A DNA stretch of 64,000 nucleotides from the NCBI GenBank assembly GCA_009602725.1, contig WELB01000205.1, positions 159,082-223,081 on the forward strand. The letters are read 5' to 3'. The translations under genes and the position numbers were made by a program. The notes beneath the pieces are model-generated. The model did not search any database. It saw only the letters and a program-made list of their open reading frames with translations, and had not been told where the DNA came from. Below, piece after piece: positions 1 to 10,421 of the stretch. This stretch comes from Spirogloea muscicola (lineage: Eukaryota > Streptophyta > Zygnematophyceae > Spirogloeales > Spirogloeaceae). Each line of letters begins with the position of its first letter. Within the stretch, counting starts at the first letter, position 1.

Positions 1-1096
1 ATGGCGTGCACAGCTGACGGAGTCAAAGTACTGTATGCAGTCGTCGACAAGGACATCCATGCTCTTCACATACGCCTGAAGGCCGTCTGACTGCCCGTGA
101 CCCTCATAGTCAAGTCCAAAGACTGCATAGTCATCTAGGGCCAGCCTTTCCGCAGCCTCTGCAGCATCACCAAGCAACCTGGGTGACGCTCAACGAAGTC
201 AAGCAGTCTATGGGCGCCCAAAGGAACCCAACAGTGGTGGCCATGACTGACACTATTAAAGGCAATGTGCAACTGCACCATGGCTGCAGCCTGCGGTTGC
301 AAGACAAGGAAGGCTTCCAGTCCATGCGTTGAGCCTCAGCACCTGCCATGAAGATGCTGCACTCCATGCCATAACCTGTTACACAGAAAAGAGGCTCAGC
401 ACTGGAGTGGTAATAGACCCCGATATCTTATGCCAAGCCAAGATTGCTGCCAAGCCACAATCATAAGTGCCGGCCGGCGTAGCTATGCAGTTTGGGCATG
501 TCATCCGACTTGCCTGAAGGAGGCGCAAGATGGACATCACGACCGGCAAGGCGGCTGCACAGTAATGTAGGCGAGGCTTGCCAATGCGGGCATAAAGCGT
601 TTGCTTCAAGTAGAGCACCAGACTGACCATGGCAGAGGAAGACCAGGCCCTTGGGCTCGCCAATCGCTGGAAGCCAGGTGGCTGTGAAGAGCTTCATGCC
701 ACGCGCGTTGCGCACAAACCCCTGCGAGGGCGTACGGCACGCGGGCCCGCGGCTGACCGCCTGCCTTGCCAGCATGCAGGGACCAGCCGCGGCCAGCACC
801 AGCTGCAAGGGCAGGCCGCCTGGAGGAGATGCGTCACGGCGTAGCTGACCTCCTCGTACTGGATCCCCTTGGCGGCCTGCGGTAAGCAAACCGCCATGCC
901 CACCGTCATCAGCTGTGGCAAGTCTCTTGCGCCACGCGCCTGCATCTGAGCTTGGCATGCTGCAGCTCTGGCAGTCGAACGCCAAGTCACAGTCGGCCCG
1001 CGGCACCAAAGAGCTCAGGCCGCTGGCCGTTAGCAGGTCTGACTGGCGCAGTGCACTCACGTAGTACTCTGCGGTCCTTCCGAACTTGTCCGCCAT
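1..1096 (-). CDS. Monoacylglycerol lipase-like alpha/beta hydrolase, 5' part (5 exons; runs off the left edge)
   Basis: Serine hydrolase of the plant monoacylglycerol lipase / caffeoylshikimate esterase type, expected to cleave acyl esters. Exons on the minus strand: 1061-1096, 838-876, 628-721, 343-375 and 158 to beyond base 1. All junctions are GT-AG and phases agree, giving 120 codons in the window. Start ATG at 1094-1096 gives MADKFGRTAEYY. Visible family motifs are GMKLFTATWLP, the oxyanion-hole block CHGYGMECS (split by the intron between exons 3 and 4) and DYEGHGQSDG. The nucleophilic Ser (GxSxG), Asp and His should lie left of the window. Exons 1, 2 and 4 are micro-exons of 36, 39 and 33 bases. 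The family assignment is firm; the substrate is not known. The first two tiny exons are weakly conserved, so the N-terminus is the least certain part. Confidence 0.85.
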
Positions 1097-1324
1097 TGTG
1101 CCCCGGCCACCGTCACCGGCAGGCGGAGTGGGCGCAGCAGGGTTGCAGCACACACAGACGGCTGCCGGCACGTTGCTATCACGGCCGCCGAGGCTGCCGC
1201 CGCCGCCCTTGCCGTCCCCTCCCCCGCCGCCGCTGACAATTTGCAAAGCGCGCACGCGAACTCTCCGCGAGCCCCACCGGCCGAGTGGCTGTGGCACTAC
1301 GGAAGAAAGGCGAGCTGTGCTTGC
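1097..1324. other. 5' flank of the lipase-like gene
   Basis: GC-rich, purine/pyrimidine-skewed stretch directly upstream of the lipase start codon, so it probably holds the 5' UTR and promoter. I see no TATA-like box or other defined site. It ends where LINE tail repeats begin, so only about 230 bases separate the start codon from mobile DNA. Confidence 0.4.
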
Positions 1325-1835
1325 AAAATGCAGGAAGCGCGGCCAGATTGACTGGTGGCTGGGAAAGGCCAGCCCAAAGAAATGGACAAGGTCTGAGGGA
1401 GCCTGAGTGCGAACGACTACGACTAATACATCAGCCAGGGAACGCTCAGTGACCTCTAGTCAGGAGATGCAAGTCCGAGTAGCAAGTGCTCGCCCATTGA
1501 GAATAGGGGCTGGAAAAACCAGCCCGAAGAGAGAGAAGGCGCGCGGGGCGCATGAATTGAAAAGAATGAACAGAATACGAGAAGGGGGCCAGGGGAAGCG
1601 CTAAGAAACAAAGCAGCTACGAATCACTCAGTAACCTCTGCTAAAAGAAAGAAAGCGCGGCCAGATTGACTGGTGGCTGGGAAAGGCCAGCCCAAAAGAA
1701 TGGACAAGGTCTGAGGGAGCTTGAGAGTGAACGACTAGGACTAAGACATCAGCCAGGGAATGCTCAGTAACCTCTAGACAGGAGATGCAGATCCGAGTAG
1801 CTAGCTGGTGGAAAGACGTCGCCCTGAGAAGATGA
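1325..1835 (-). mobile_element. Three stacked LINE 3'-end fragments
   Basis: Three short 5'-truncated LINE ends lie head-to-tail in minus orientation: about 1325-1494, 1495-1650 and 1651-1835. The outer two belong to one tail subfamily (C-terminal coding end SDLHLLTRG, then a 3' UTR with a GGCTGGCC/GGCCAGCC-like stem). The middle one belongs to a second subfamily with GGGGCTGG/CCAGCCC and the trailing sequence GGGCGAGCACTTTC. Each holds only the last few codons plus about 110-150 bases of 3' UTR, so none can encode protein. Boundaries are approximate. Confidence 0.7.
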
Positions 1836-3614
1836 GCTCGCCCATAGAAGAGAGGGGCTGGCAGAAGCCAGCCAAAAAAGAATGGACAATATCCAAAGAG
1901 CTCCAACACTAGCTAGGCATCTAGACAACTAGACATGACGGAACCACACGAAGTTCAATACCCGCGGGTGAGCAACATCAGGTCAGAGTAGCTCGAGGCT
2001 GGAAAAGATGCAGCCGGGCGAGACCCGGAAGCAGCAACAAGAGCACGGCCCGCGCACGAGTGGACGGCATGGGCGAGGGAGCGTTAAAGGGACACGGAGA
2101 GCCGCATCCGGAAAACCCGGGCCAGGGAGCCGGCCGCGTTGAAGCCGGGCAGCCCCCCTGGCGGACCCGGCCGCCGCTCCATGGCCTGCCGGGCAAGCCG
2201 CTGGAGGAGATCCAGCCAGCCGCTGCCGTAAGCCCCGTGGACGTCTATGGCAAGGGCCGCGAACTCATCACCTGGGGGGTGATCGGCATACTTCCGCTCC
2301 TTGCCCCGGGCCGCCAAAGCGACCGAATGCCCAGCGGTCGTCGCCGACTTGGAGGGGTTGGCGGAGTCGACACAGTCGGCGGTCACCACATCCGCGATGA
2401 TACGCGGACCGCCGCCCGGCGGGATGGCAACTAGGTCTGCGCGGCGGGTGTGGAGTTGACCATCAGCGCCGCGCACGAGGGGCATTATCGAGGTGTGCTC
2501 CACGGCCACCTTGTAGCCTGCCTCGATGAAGACACCCTGCATGCCGTCCCTAAGAAGGTCATGGGATCCGGTCTTCTCGCCGCCGTGGGCACAACGGAGC
2601 ATGTGGGCCGCCAGCTCTGCAGGGTCGGCATGGCGGGCACCGCACTCGCATTGCGTGACTCCAATGAGGCAGGGGGGGAGGAGGCCCAGAAGCCGGTGGA
2701 TCGCCGTCCTGTAGACTGTGTCGGGCATCGTGAGAGCCGCGTAGATGGGGAGCGCGGATACCCACGCCGCCGCCCCGGGGGAGGAGGCTGACAGGAGTCG
2801 GGCGCGCCCTCGGATGTCGTGCGGCGGAATGAGCTCCACCACCTGGTCGTAGGCCGCTTTGTCCAAAAGCGCAGTGAAGTGGGCCTGGGCCCGCAGGTCG
2901 GGGGTGTGCGCAAGGTGGATGAACGGGACGACCTGTTTCGACATGTCGGGGTGGGCCGCCAGGAGCGCATCGCGGGCAGCGCGGAGAGCCGCCTGGAAGG
3001 GCAACGCGCCGCTCTCCACTTCAGCCACCACCTGCTCCATGGTGCGGATGCCGTGAGCTTGGAACCGCCGGCTGATGGGTGAGGCGACCTGGGCCCAGCT
3101 GCCCAGGTAGGCGGCCTCGCAGACGCGGGCGACTGGGCGGCAGCCCAGACCGCCGCGACTGACAGGCAGGCTAGCCTGGAGCATCGCGGCTGGTGTGGTG
3201 AGGAAGCCGGGGTGTTGCAGGAGAGAGGCCGCGCTCGCCAGAACGCCGGAGTCAAAAGCCGCGTACGCCGCCTTCACCGCCGGGGAGGGAGGGAGGACGC
3301 GGGCCAGGTAGTGCGGACGGTGGGCAATGCACCTGGTCAGCATGGCGGTCGCCAGCTGCATGTCTTGCAGCGAGTGGAGGCGGTCCGCCGGCCGGAGGTG
3401 TTCCTGCAGTCGCACCTGGAGCTGCTCCACCACAAAGGCTGGGGAGCCTATGGAAGCGCCGAGGAGGATGAAGCCCCCAGCTGGTGTCTGACAGCCCGAG
3501 GGCAGGCGCAGGAGGGCTGGCAGGCCCTGGGGAGACCAAGCGCTGCACTTGGCTGCGCGGATGCCCAAGCCGATCGCACCCAGCTGCACTTTGAAGGTGT
3601 CAAAGGCTGCCACC
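1836..3614 (-). mobile_element. 5'-truncated RLE-type LINE copy L1
   Basis: Non-LTR retrotransposon fragment that keeps the region after the RT palm and the C-terminal endonuclease. Reading from 3614 downward: thumb-like region (GIRAAKCSAWSPQG), linker, Cys/His cluster (CECGARH...HMLRC), then a restriction-like endonuclease block (RRADLV about 20 residues before IIADVVTAD, then KERKYADHP). The frame is open from 3614 to an in-frame TAA at 2084-2086, which sits where related copies have Gln (SVSLQRS). Coding resumes to SYSDLMLLTRGY and a stop at 1955-1957. The 3' UTR (1836-1954) carries the GGGCTGG stem-loop. The 5' junction at about 3614 lies inside another LINE 3' UTR, so this copy inserted into an older one. 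RT motifs are absent, so it is dead. Confidence 0.85.
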
Positions 3615-4777
3615 AGAAGGGGGCCAGGGGAAGCGCTAAGAAAAACAGCACACAGAGAAACAAAGCAGCTACGTAACTCAGTAACCTCCCAGCCACCAGT
3701 CAATCTGGCCGCGCTTCCTGCTAAGCAGCGGCAGAGAAAGTGCTCGCCCATTGAGAATAGGGGCTGGAAAAGCCAGCCCCAAAAAGAATGAACAGAGTAC
3801 GAGAAGAAAAAGAAAGTGCTCGCCCATTGAGAATAGGGGCTGGAAAAGCCAGCCAAAAATAGATTGAACAGAGTACGAGAAGGGGCCAGGGGAAACGCTA
3901 AGAAAAACAGCACACAGAAAAACAAAGCAGCTACGTAAGTAACTCAGTAACCTCTGCTAAGCAGCCGCAGGTCGGATATGCTAGGCTCGTGGAAGTGGGT
4001 CCCCTGGCCAGAGCCAAAGGCAGCAGCGAGGGCTCTGCCGGCACGAAGGTGCAACGCCCGGGCCATAGACCTCTGCAGCGAGACGGCCAGGTGCATTCGA
4101 TACACTTGCGCCAGCGACCCGGCTGCAGGAAAGTCTACTGGCTCCCCATGGAAGCGACGGCCAATGGTGTGGCGGGCGAGCTGGGTGAGCAGAACGAGCC
4201 ACCAAGCGCCCAGCGCCCCATGGATGTCATGGACGAGAAGGGGGCCAAGGGAAGCGCTAAGAAAAGAAGAAAGTGCTCGCCCTTTGAGAAAAGGGGCTGG
4301 AAAAGCCAGCCCAAAAAAGAACAGAGTACGAGAAGGGGGCCAGGAGAAGCGCTGAGAAAAAAAAGCACACAGAGAAACAAAGCAGCTACGAATCACTCAG
4401 TAACCTCTCTTAAGCAGCCGCAGGTCGGAGATGCTAGGCTCGTGGAAGTGGGTCCCTTGGCGGAGCCAGAGGCAGCAGCGAAGGCTCTGCCGGCACGAAG
4501 GTGCGACGCCCGGGCCATAGACCTCCGCAGCAAGACGGCCAGGCGCATTCGATGCACTTGCGCCAGCGACCCGGCTGCAGGAAAGCTAGAGAAGCTAGGC
4601 TCCTGGAAGTGAGAAGAGAAAGTGCTCGACCGAGTGATTCGTAGCTGCTTTGTTCTCTGTGTGCTTCTTTTTCTTAGCGCTTCCCCTGGCCCCCTTCTCG
4701 TACTCTGTTCATTCTTTTTTGGGGCTGGCTTTTCCAGCCCCTATTCTCAATGGGCGAGCACTTTCTTCTCTCGCTCG
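3615..4777 (-). mobile_element. Mosaic of LINE 3' ends (four or more fragments)
   Basis: Stacked LINE tails. A 3' UTR with two GGGGCTGG...CCAGCC units lies at 3735-3900. A fragment with C-terminal codons GRRFHGEPVDFPAAGSLAQVYRM to SDLRLLSRGY lies at about 3944-4240. A near copy of the same segment lies at about 4405-4620, with decayed codons. At 4620-4777 a tail in the opposite orientation meets the next element tail-to-tail, creating an inverted repeat around 4775. A short piece at 3690-3725 (CCAGCCACCAGTCAATCTGG) is a plus-oriented end of the other tail subfamily. No complete domain remains. Confidence 0.7.
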
Positions 4778-6363
4778 CCCATTGAGAATAAGGGCTGGAA
4801 AAGCCAGTCCAAAAATATCAGCAAAGGACGAGAAGCGCTAAGAAAAACAAGCACATATAGAAACAAAGCAGCTACGGATCACTCAGTAACCCCTGCTAAG
4901 CAGCCTCAGGTCAGAGACGCTAGGCTCCTGGAAGTGGGTCCCCTGGCCAGAGTCAGAGGCAGCAGCGAGGGCTCTGCCGGCCCGCAGGTGCAGCGCGCGG
5001 GACATTGACCGCTGCAGCGAGACGGCCAAGCGCATTCGGTACACCTGCGCTAGCGACCCGGCTGCAGGAAAGTCCACCGGCTCCCCATGGAAGCGACGGG
5101 CGATGGCGTGGCGGGCGAGCTGGGTGAGCAACTCGAGCCACCGAGCGCCCAACGCCCCATGCGTGTCAATCGCGAGCGAGAAGAACTCGTCTTCCCGCGG
5201 ATGGTCGGCGTACTTGAGCTCTTTAGCCCGAGCGGCGCAGGCGACCCCATAACTAACCTTGGTGGCACATTGGGGTGGGTGCGAGCGGTCGTATGCGTCG
5301 GTGGTCACCACGTCCAGGAGAAGACGTGGCCCGCCGGTCTGTGGGGTGGCCACCAGGTCTACGCGACGGGCGTGGAGACCGTCAGCCCTTTCCTGGAGCG
5401 GCATGACGCCGGAGTGCTTTGCTGCCACCTAGAAGCCAGCCTCCAACAGGATGCCATGCATCACACCGCGGAGGCGGTCGTGGGCCGCTGTCCGCTCTCC
5501 GCCGTGGGAACAGCGCAGAACATGAGCAGCCAGCTCTCCAGGCTCGGCCCCGCGCTCGCCACACTTACATTGACGCACACCCTGGAGACATAGTGGCGGT
5601 AGGCCTAGGAGCCGGTGGACGGCACTGCGGAATACCTCGTCCAGGAGAGTGAGGGCGTCGTTGAGGGGGAGGGCCTGGAGCCACGCCACTGCCCCCGGGG
5701 AAGAGACCGAGTGGAGTCTCGCGCGCCCGCGCAGGTCGGCCTGGGGGAGCTGCAGCACGGCGGTGGTGTAGGCGGCCTTGTCGACCACGGCCGCGATGCA
5801 CGCTTGGACGCGCAGGTCAGCGGTGTGCGCGAGGTGCGCAAAGGAGACCGCCTGGCCTGCCAGGTCCGGGTGCGCCGCGAGCAGCTCCTGGTGGGCGGAG
5901 CGAAGCGACACCTGGAACGGCAGCGGGCCCATGTCGACCTCCACCACCGCCTGCTCCAGTGCACGCCGGCCGTGGACCATGAAGCGCTGGGCCACGGAGG
6001 CGGCAGTCTGCGCCCAGCTGCCGAGGTATGCAGCCCGGCAAGAACGGGCGAGCGGCCGCAGACCGAGACCACCGTGGCTGAGGGGTAGCGCCGCCTGGTG
6101 GATAGCGGCTGGCGACTGGAGGAACCCCTGGTGGCGGACCAGGGCCGCCAAGCTCGCCACCATGCCTGCGTCAAAACCCGCGTACGCCGACAACGCCCCT
6201 GGGGACGGCAAGTGGCCCGCGTCAAGTACTGGAGCCGCTGCCCAATGGCCTTGGTCAACATGGCCAACGACAGCTGCATATAGTCCAGCTCGGGAAGCCG
6301 GGCCGCAGGCTGAAGATGCTCCGCAAGGCGGGGTTGCAGCTGCCCCTCCACGAAGGACGGCGC
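4778..6363 (-). mobile_element. 5'-truncated RLE-type LINE copy L2 with nonsense codon and frameshift
   Basis: Same family as L1 but a divergent copy. From 6363 down: SFVEGQLQPRLAEHLQPAARL, a frameshift near 6212, then an open frame 6211-5429 with the linker and CKCGERG...HVLRCSHGG Cys/His cluster. A TAG stop follows at about 5429-5431 (EAGF, stop, VAAKHSG), with the frame continuing unshifted. The endonuclease block then runs 5428-4883 (RRVDLV, LLLDVVTTD, KELKYADHP) to SDLRLLSRGY and a TGA at 4883-4885. The 3' UTR at 4778-4882 has an imperfect GGGCTGG/CCAGTCC stem. RT motifs are truncated away. The endonuclease was probably intact until the single TAG arose. Confidence 0.85.
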
Positions 6364-7208
6364 GCCAAAATGGGTCCCCTGTTCATTCTTGTTTGGGCTG
6401 GCTTTTCCAGCCCCTATCCTCAATGGGCCAGCACTTTCTTCTAGGCTCCTGGAAGAAGCAGGAAGCGCGGCCAGGTTAATTGGTGGCTGGAGAAGAATGA
6501 GCTCGCCCATAGAAGACAGGGGCTGCCAGAAGCCAGCCAAAAATTGAATGGACAAAATCCAAAGAGCTACAACAGGTGTCGAAAAGAAGGGAAACACACA
6601 GCGAGGCATCTAGACATCTAGACATGACGAAACTGGGAAAGGCCAGCCCCAAAGGAATGGACAAGGTCTGAAGGAGCCGGAGTACGGAGGACTGGGACTA
6701 TAACATCAGCCAGGGAACGCTTAGTAACCTCTAGTCAGGAGATGCAAGTCTGAGTAGCTAGCCGGCGGAAACACGTCGCCCTGACGGAAGCCGGAGGCCG
6801 CCGCCGAAGCTCGGGATGCGCGAAGAAATTGCTCGCCCATTGAGGCTTCCGTCAGGGCGACGTCTTTCCGCCGGCTAGCTACTCAGACTTGCATCTCCTG
6901 ACTATAGGTTACTCTTAGCGCTTCCCCTGGCCCCCTTCTCGTACTCTTTTCATTCTTTTTTGGGCTGGCTTTTCCAGCACCTATCCTTAATGGGCGAGCA
7001 CCATCTTCTTCTTACTGAGCGTTCCCTGGCTGATGTCTTAGTCCTAGTCCTTCGCACTCCGGCTCCCTCAGGCCTTGTCCATTCCTTTGGGCCGGGCTTT
7101 CCCAGCCACCAGTCAATCTGACCACGCTTTCTTCCTGGAAGTGGGTCCCCTGGTCTCCCTTCTGCCGGCACGCAGGTGCAGCGCACGGGCCATCGACCTC
7201 TGCATTTC
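6364..7208. mobile_element. LINE tail mosaic with head-to-head tails
   Basis: Fragments of all three LINE tail subfamilies: about 6380-6440 (plus-oriented), 6466-6560 and 6560-6640 (minus-oriented, with GGGGCTGCCAGAAGCCAGCC), 6630-6800 (minus), 6840-7010 and 7010-7208 (plus). Each shows the hairpin and its trailing sequence. Only the last few LINE codons are represented. No host sequence is evident between fragments. Confidence 0.65.
6725..6911. repeat. Long inverted repeat (about 68-bp arms) from two opposed LINE tails
   Basis: Bases 6725-6792 and 6844-6911 are near-perfect reverse complements separated by 51 bases. Both arms encode the LINE C-terminal end and the start of its 3' UTR, so the palindrome results from two tail copies lying in opposite orientation, not from a dedicated element. 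Confidence 0.8.
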
Positions 7209-8005
7209 GTCTGCGGCTGCTTAGCACGGGGCGGGGAGCGGACAGGAACACACGACCTGCTGCGGATTGCGATGTTTGGCATCTATGTCGAGGCCGGTTT
7301 CGCGGTGGCGCTCGAGAATACCAGCATCATGCCTCCGACCGCTGGGGCGGATGGCCGAATTCACACCCGGCGCGCCGATCTCGTCGCCAGCGCGCTGGGC
7401 GGGAGGCCTCGGCTCAATCAGCGGGGGGCCTCGGCCTCGGCTCATCGCCGACGTTGTCACGACTGACTGCTTTGTTTCCAGCAGCGCTAAACGCTCGTCG
7501 GAGGAGGCGGGCTACGCGGTCTGCCAAGCGGCGGCCGCAAAGGAACGGAAACACTCGAACCACCCGGTGGGATACGAGTTTGTTCCACTGGCAGTCGACG
7601 TGCATGGAGGCTTTGGCACGAAATGGCTTGACTTGCTTCACCACCTTGCGCGGCGTACAGCGGCCCGCCGCCTCGGGCAGCAGGGCGAGCAGCCCGGCCT
7701 CAATGTCGCCGGGTCCCTCGCTAAAGTCTTCCGAATGCGTTTGGCCATCTCGATGCAGCGGTCCCTTGCCTTCGCGGTTCACGGTTGCGCGCAGGCCGAG
7801 CTTTGCCGGTGGCCTCCGGCTTCCAACACGGTGACGTGATGGAAGCCGACTAGCTACTCAGACTTGCATCTCCTGGCTACAGGTTACTGAGCGTTCCCTG
7901 GCCGATGTCTTAGTCCTAGTCCTTCGCACTCCGGCTCCTTCAGACCCTGTCCATTCCTTTGGGCTGGCCTTCCCAAACCACCAGTCGATCTGGCCGCGCT
8001 TGCTG
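7209..8005 (+). mobile_element. RLE-type LINE fragment L3
   Basis: Plus-oriented copy that begins inside the Cys/His cluster (GGERTGTHDLLR). It carries the endonuclease block: TRRADLV, a short imperfect duplication with GGPR repeated at 7405-7440 that shifts the frame, then LIADVVTTD, KERKHSNHPVGYEF and DVHGGFG. Coding ends near 7890 with SYSDLHLLATGY, followed by a 3' UTR of the CCAGCCACCAGTC-type tail to about 8005. An in-frame TGA at about 7837 also breaks the C-terminus. It is 5'-truncated and non-functional. Confidence 0.8.
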
Positions 8006-8027
8006 TCTTAGCAGGGGTTACTGAGTG

Positions 8028-8330
8028 ATTCTGCAGGCGCGGTGAGCCGGCTGACTTCAACGCCGCTGGCTCGTGGGCTCAAGTCTATCGTACGAGATTG
8101 TCGGTCTCCCTCCAACGGTCTCTGGCCCAAGCCTTGCATCTGCGTGCTCTCGCTGGCCGTGCTCTCGCTGCGGCCTCCCGCTTTTGTCAGGGGACTAGAT
8201 TTCGGCGACTAGTCTGTCGAATTTAAGGCTCCTCACTCGTAACTACTGAGTGGTCCATCCTCCCCCCTTTCTGACATAGCTTCTTCAGGCCCCTTCGTAG
8301 CTGCTAAGCGTTTTTGGCCGGAGTGCTAAT
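8028..8330 (+). mobile_element. LINE 3'-end fragment L4
   Basis: Plus-oriented C-terminal codons (RGEPADFNAAGSWAQVYRTRL then SLQRSLAQALHLRA) followed by 3' UTR-like sequence. It aligns with the end of L2 but starts only at the last roughly 60 residues. There is no complete domain. Confidence 0.7.
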
Positions 8331-8886
8331 GTGGCCGCGCTTGCTTTTGGACCCTTCCAACTTTCGTCAATTCTTTTAGGGCTAGCTTTTGCCCCAGTCC
8401 TTCGCACTCCGGCTCCTTCAGACCTCGTCCTTTCCTTTGGGCTGGCCTTTCCCAGCCACCAGTCAATCTGGCCGCGCTTTCTTTTCACAGCCCTTGCCCC
8501 TATAAGGAGTGCCACTTCTTCTTCTTGCCCCCCACTGGGAGTGCCACTTCTTCTGAGCGAGACGGCCAGCCGCATACGGCACACCTGCGCTAGCGACCCA
8601 GCTGCAGGAAAGTCCACTGGCTCCCCATGGAAGCGGCGGGGCAAAGCAAACCACTACATAGTTCGTGTCTTTCTCTGGCGCCTTCCGGCCCTCTTCTCAG
8701 AAGAAGTCACTCTCAATGGGGGCGAGGGCTGTGAAAAGCCAGCCCAAAAATGGGCAAGCACTTTCTTTCAGACCGACCGACCTGCGGCTGCTTAGTAGGG
8801 GTTATTGAGTGCTTCGTAGCTAGTATTTTCCCTGGCCCCCTTCGAACTTTGTTATACGTTTATCTTGGCTGGCCTCTCCCAGCTGC
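8331..8886. mobile_element. LINE tail mosaic, both orientations
   Basis: At 8331-8480 a plus-oriented 3' UTR occurs with GGGCTGGCC...CCAGCCACCAGTC. At about 8540-8644 minus-oriented codons RRFHGEPVDFPAAGSLAQVCRMRLAVSL appear. At 8700-8765 and 8780-8886 further tail sequences carry the GGCTGG stem. The pieces are too short to assign to separate insertion events with confidence. Confidence 0.6.
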
Positions 8887-9254
8887 TTCGACTCCGCCAA
8901 TTCCACCAGATCGGCGTCGTTTGCAGGGCGCGCAGTCGGCCTGACGGCCCTGGGCAAGGAGCGAAAACATGCTGATCACCCGGTCGGTGATGGATTCGTG
9001 GCCCTGGCGACGGATGTCCACGGTGCTTTCGGCAGCCGCTGGCTGGACCTCCTTCAGCGGCTTGCCCGTCATGCCATTGATCGGCGGCCGGGTCTGCCAG
9101 GGGCGATGCCTGGCTTCAATGCCGCCAGTTCGCTTGACCAAGTCTTCCACATGCGTTTGGCGGTAGCGTTTTAGCGTTTCCTTGCCCACGCCGTCCACAC
9201 CCGCGCAGGCCGTGCTATGGCCGCCGCCTGTTGATGACCTCGCCCTACACATGC

Positions 9255-9893
9255 TGTAACGTTCCCGCCGTTAGGGCGTGCCAACGTTGCGGGAAACCTT
9301 CCGGTGTCGTCTCGTCACCGTTGGGGCGTGTCAACGGTGCCGGTCGATCCGCTGCACCCTGTGTGGCTATTCCCGATGTTGGGCTCGCTCTTGGGCGAGC
9401 CCTGCCGAGGGTGGGCCCTTGGGGCTCCCCTCGTCACACACGCTATTACGTGTTCCCATTGTTGGGCCCGTCCTTCCAAAGGTGGGCCCTGGGACGACCC
9501 TCGTGACACCCTCGGGGGAGGGGTGGCAGGTGGAACGCTATCTGTAGCTGGCCGAGGCCACTGGTCAGTCGAACCAACGCCCGAGAGAGACACACCCCGC
9601 TGCTGCCTAGCCAGCCCCGCTGCTGCCTGCCGCTGCCGCCGCCGCCACAGCTTTGCTGCTGCCGCCTGCTGCCAGCCCGTCGCCGCAGCTCACCGTTGCG
9701 GGCCCTGCCGGCTCTCCGTAAGTCTATTGGTAGAGTCACCGCCCCAGGGCGGTGCCTCAGGGTAAGACTTCCGCTGCGCCCTGTGCGCGTATGTGCGTTG
9801 GCGTTCTCCTGTATGAGGGTTGTCTCCAAAACAAGCACCCTATGCTCGAATCGAAACAAGGACACCCTGACTCTGACTGTTTGAGATGTCACA
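9255..9893 (+). mobile_element. Solo LTR, family A, nested in LTR-B, target duplication CATGC
   Basis: Plus-oriented LTR starting TGTAACGTTCCCGCCG and ending GAGATGTCACA. CATGC flanks it at 9250-9254 and 9894-9898. It carries the family hallmarks: CCGTT...AACGG dyads in the first 150 bases and a GTAAGTCTATTGG...GGCGGTGCC block in the last third. The element interrupts LTR-B just inside its end, so it is younger than LTR-B. Confidence 0.92.
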
Positions 9894-10212
9894 CATGCAG
9901 TCAGGGTGAGCAGTCCTTGTTGAGTTCGGCCGTAGGGGATTTAGAGGCCGTAGGGGATATAGAGGCCAGCCCACTACACGCGAAGCACTAGCGCACAGGC
10001 GCAGCGGAAGACAGGCCCTGTGGCGCCGCCGTCCGGCGGCGAGTCCACCTCCTGGGGCGCAGGCCGGCGCAGCAGGCCCTGCAGCGGAGTGCGGCGGCGG
10101 CTGCGGCGGCGAGCAGCAGCAAGGCTGCTCCGGCGCTTCACGGGCTTGAAGTGCTTGTCGAGCCTTGGCCCCCACGGCTCCCTGTGCTTCCCCGTGCCAC
10201 CCGCCCTCCAGG

Positions 10213-10421
10213 CAGAAGAAGCGGCCAGATTGACTGGTGGCTGGGAAAGGCCAGCCCAAAGGAATGGACAAGGCCTGAGGGAGCCTGAGTGCGAACGACT
10301 AGGACTAAGACATCAGCCAGGGAACGCTCAGTAACCTCTAGTCAGGAGATGCAAGTCCGAGTAGCTAGCTGGCGGAAAGACGTCGCCCTGACGGAAGCCG
10401 GAGGCCGCCGCCGCTCACACC
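10213..10421 (-). mobile_element. 209-bp LINE tail insertion with 9-bp target duplication
   Basis: CCCTCCAGG occurs at 10204-10212 and 10422-10430, and the flanking LTR-B sequence is continuous when one copy plus this block is removed. The block, read on the minus strand, encodes the last residues of the LINE (SYSDLHLLTRGY, stop) and its 3' UTR with the hairpin. It is an extreme 5' truncation, not an independent SINE. Confidence 0.85.

Noticed and set aside
461-1297. 278-codon single open frame over the lipase region
   Set aside because: The frame reads through introns. Conserved motifs appear only when five separate exons are joined at GT-AG sites.
2084-3925. 613-codon minus-strand open frame as a host gene
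   Set aside because: Its content matches other LINE copies in the window, the first 100 codons are translated LINE 3' UTR, and RT motifs are missing.
10213-10421. Independent SINE family
   Set aside because: The minus strand encodes the last residues of the LINE followed by its 3' UTR, and no internal RNA polymerase III promoter boxes are visible.
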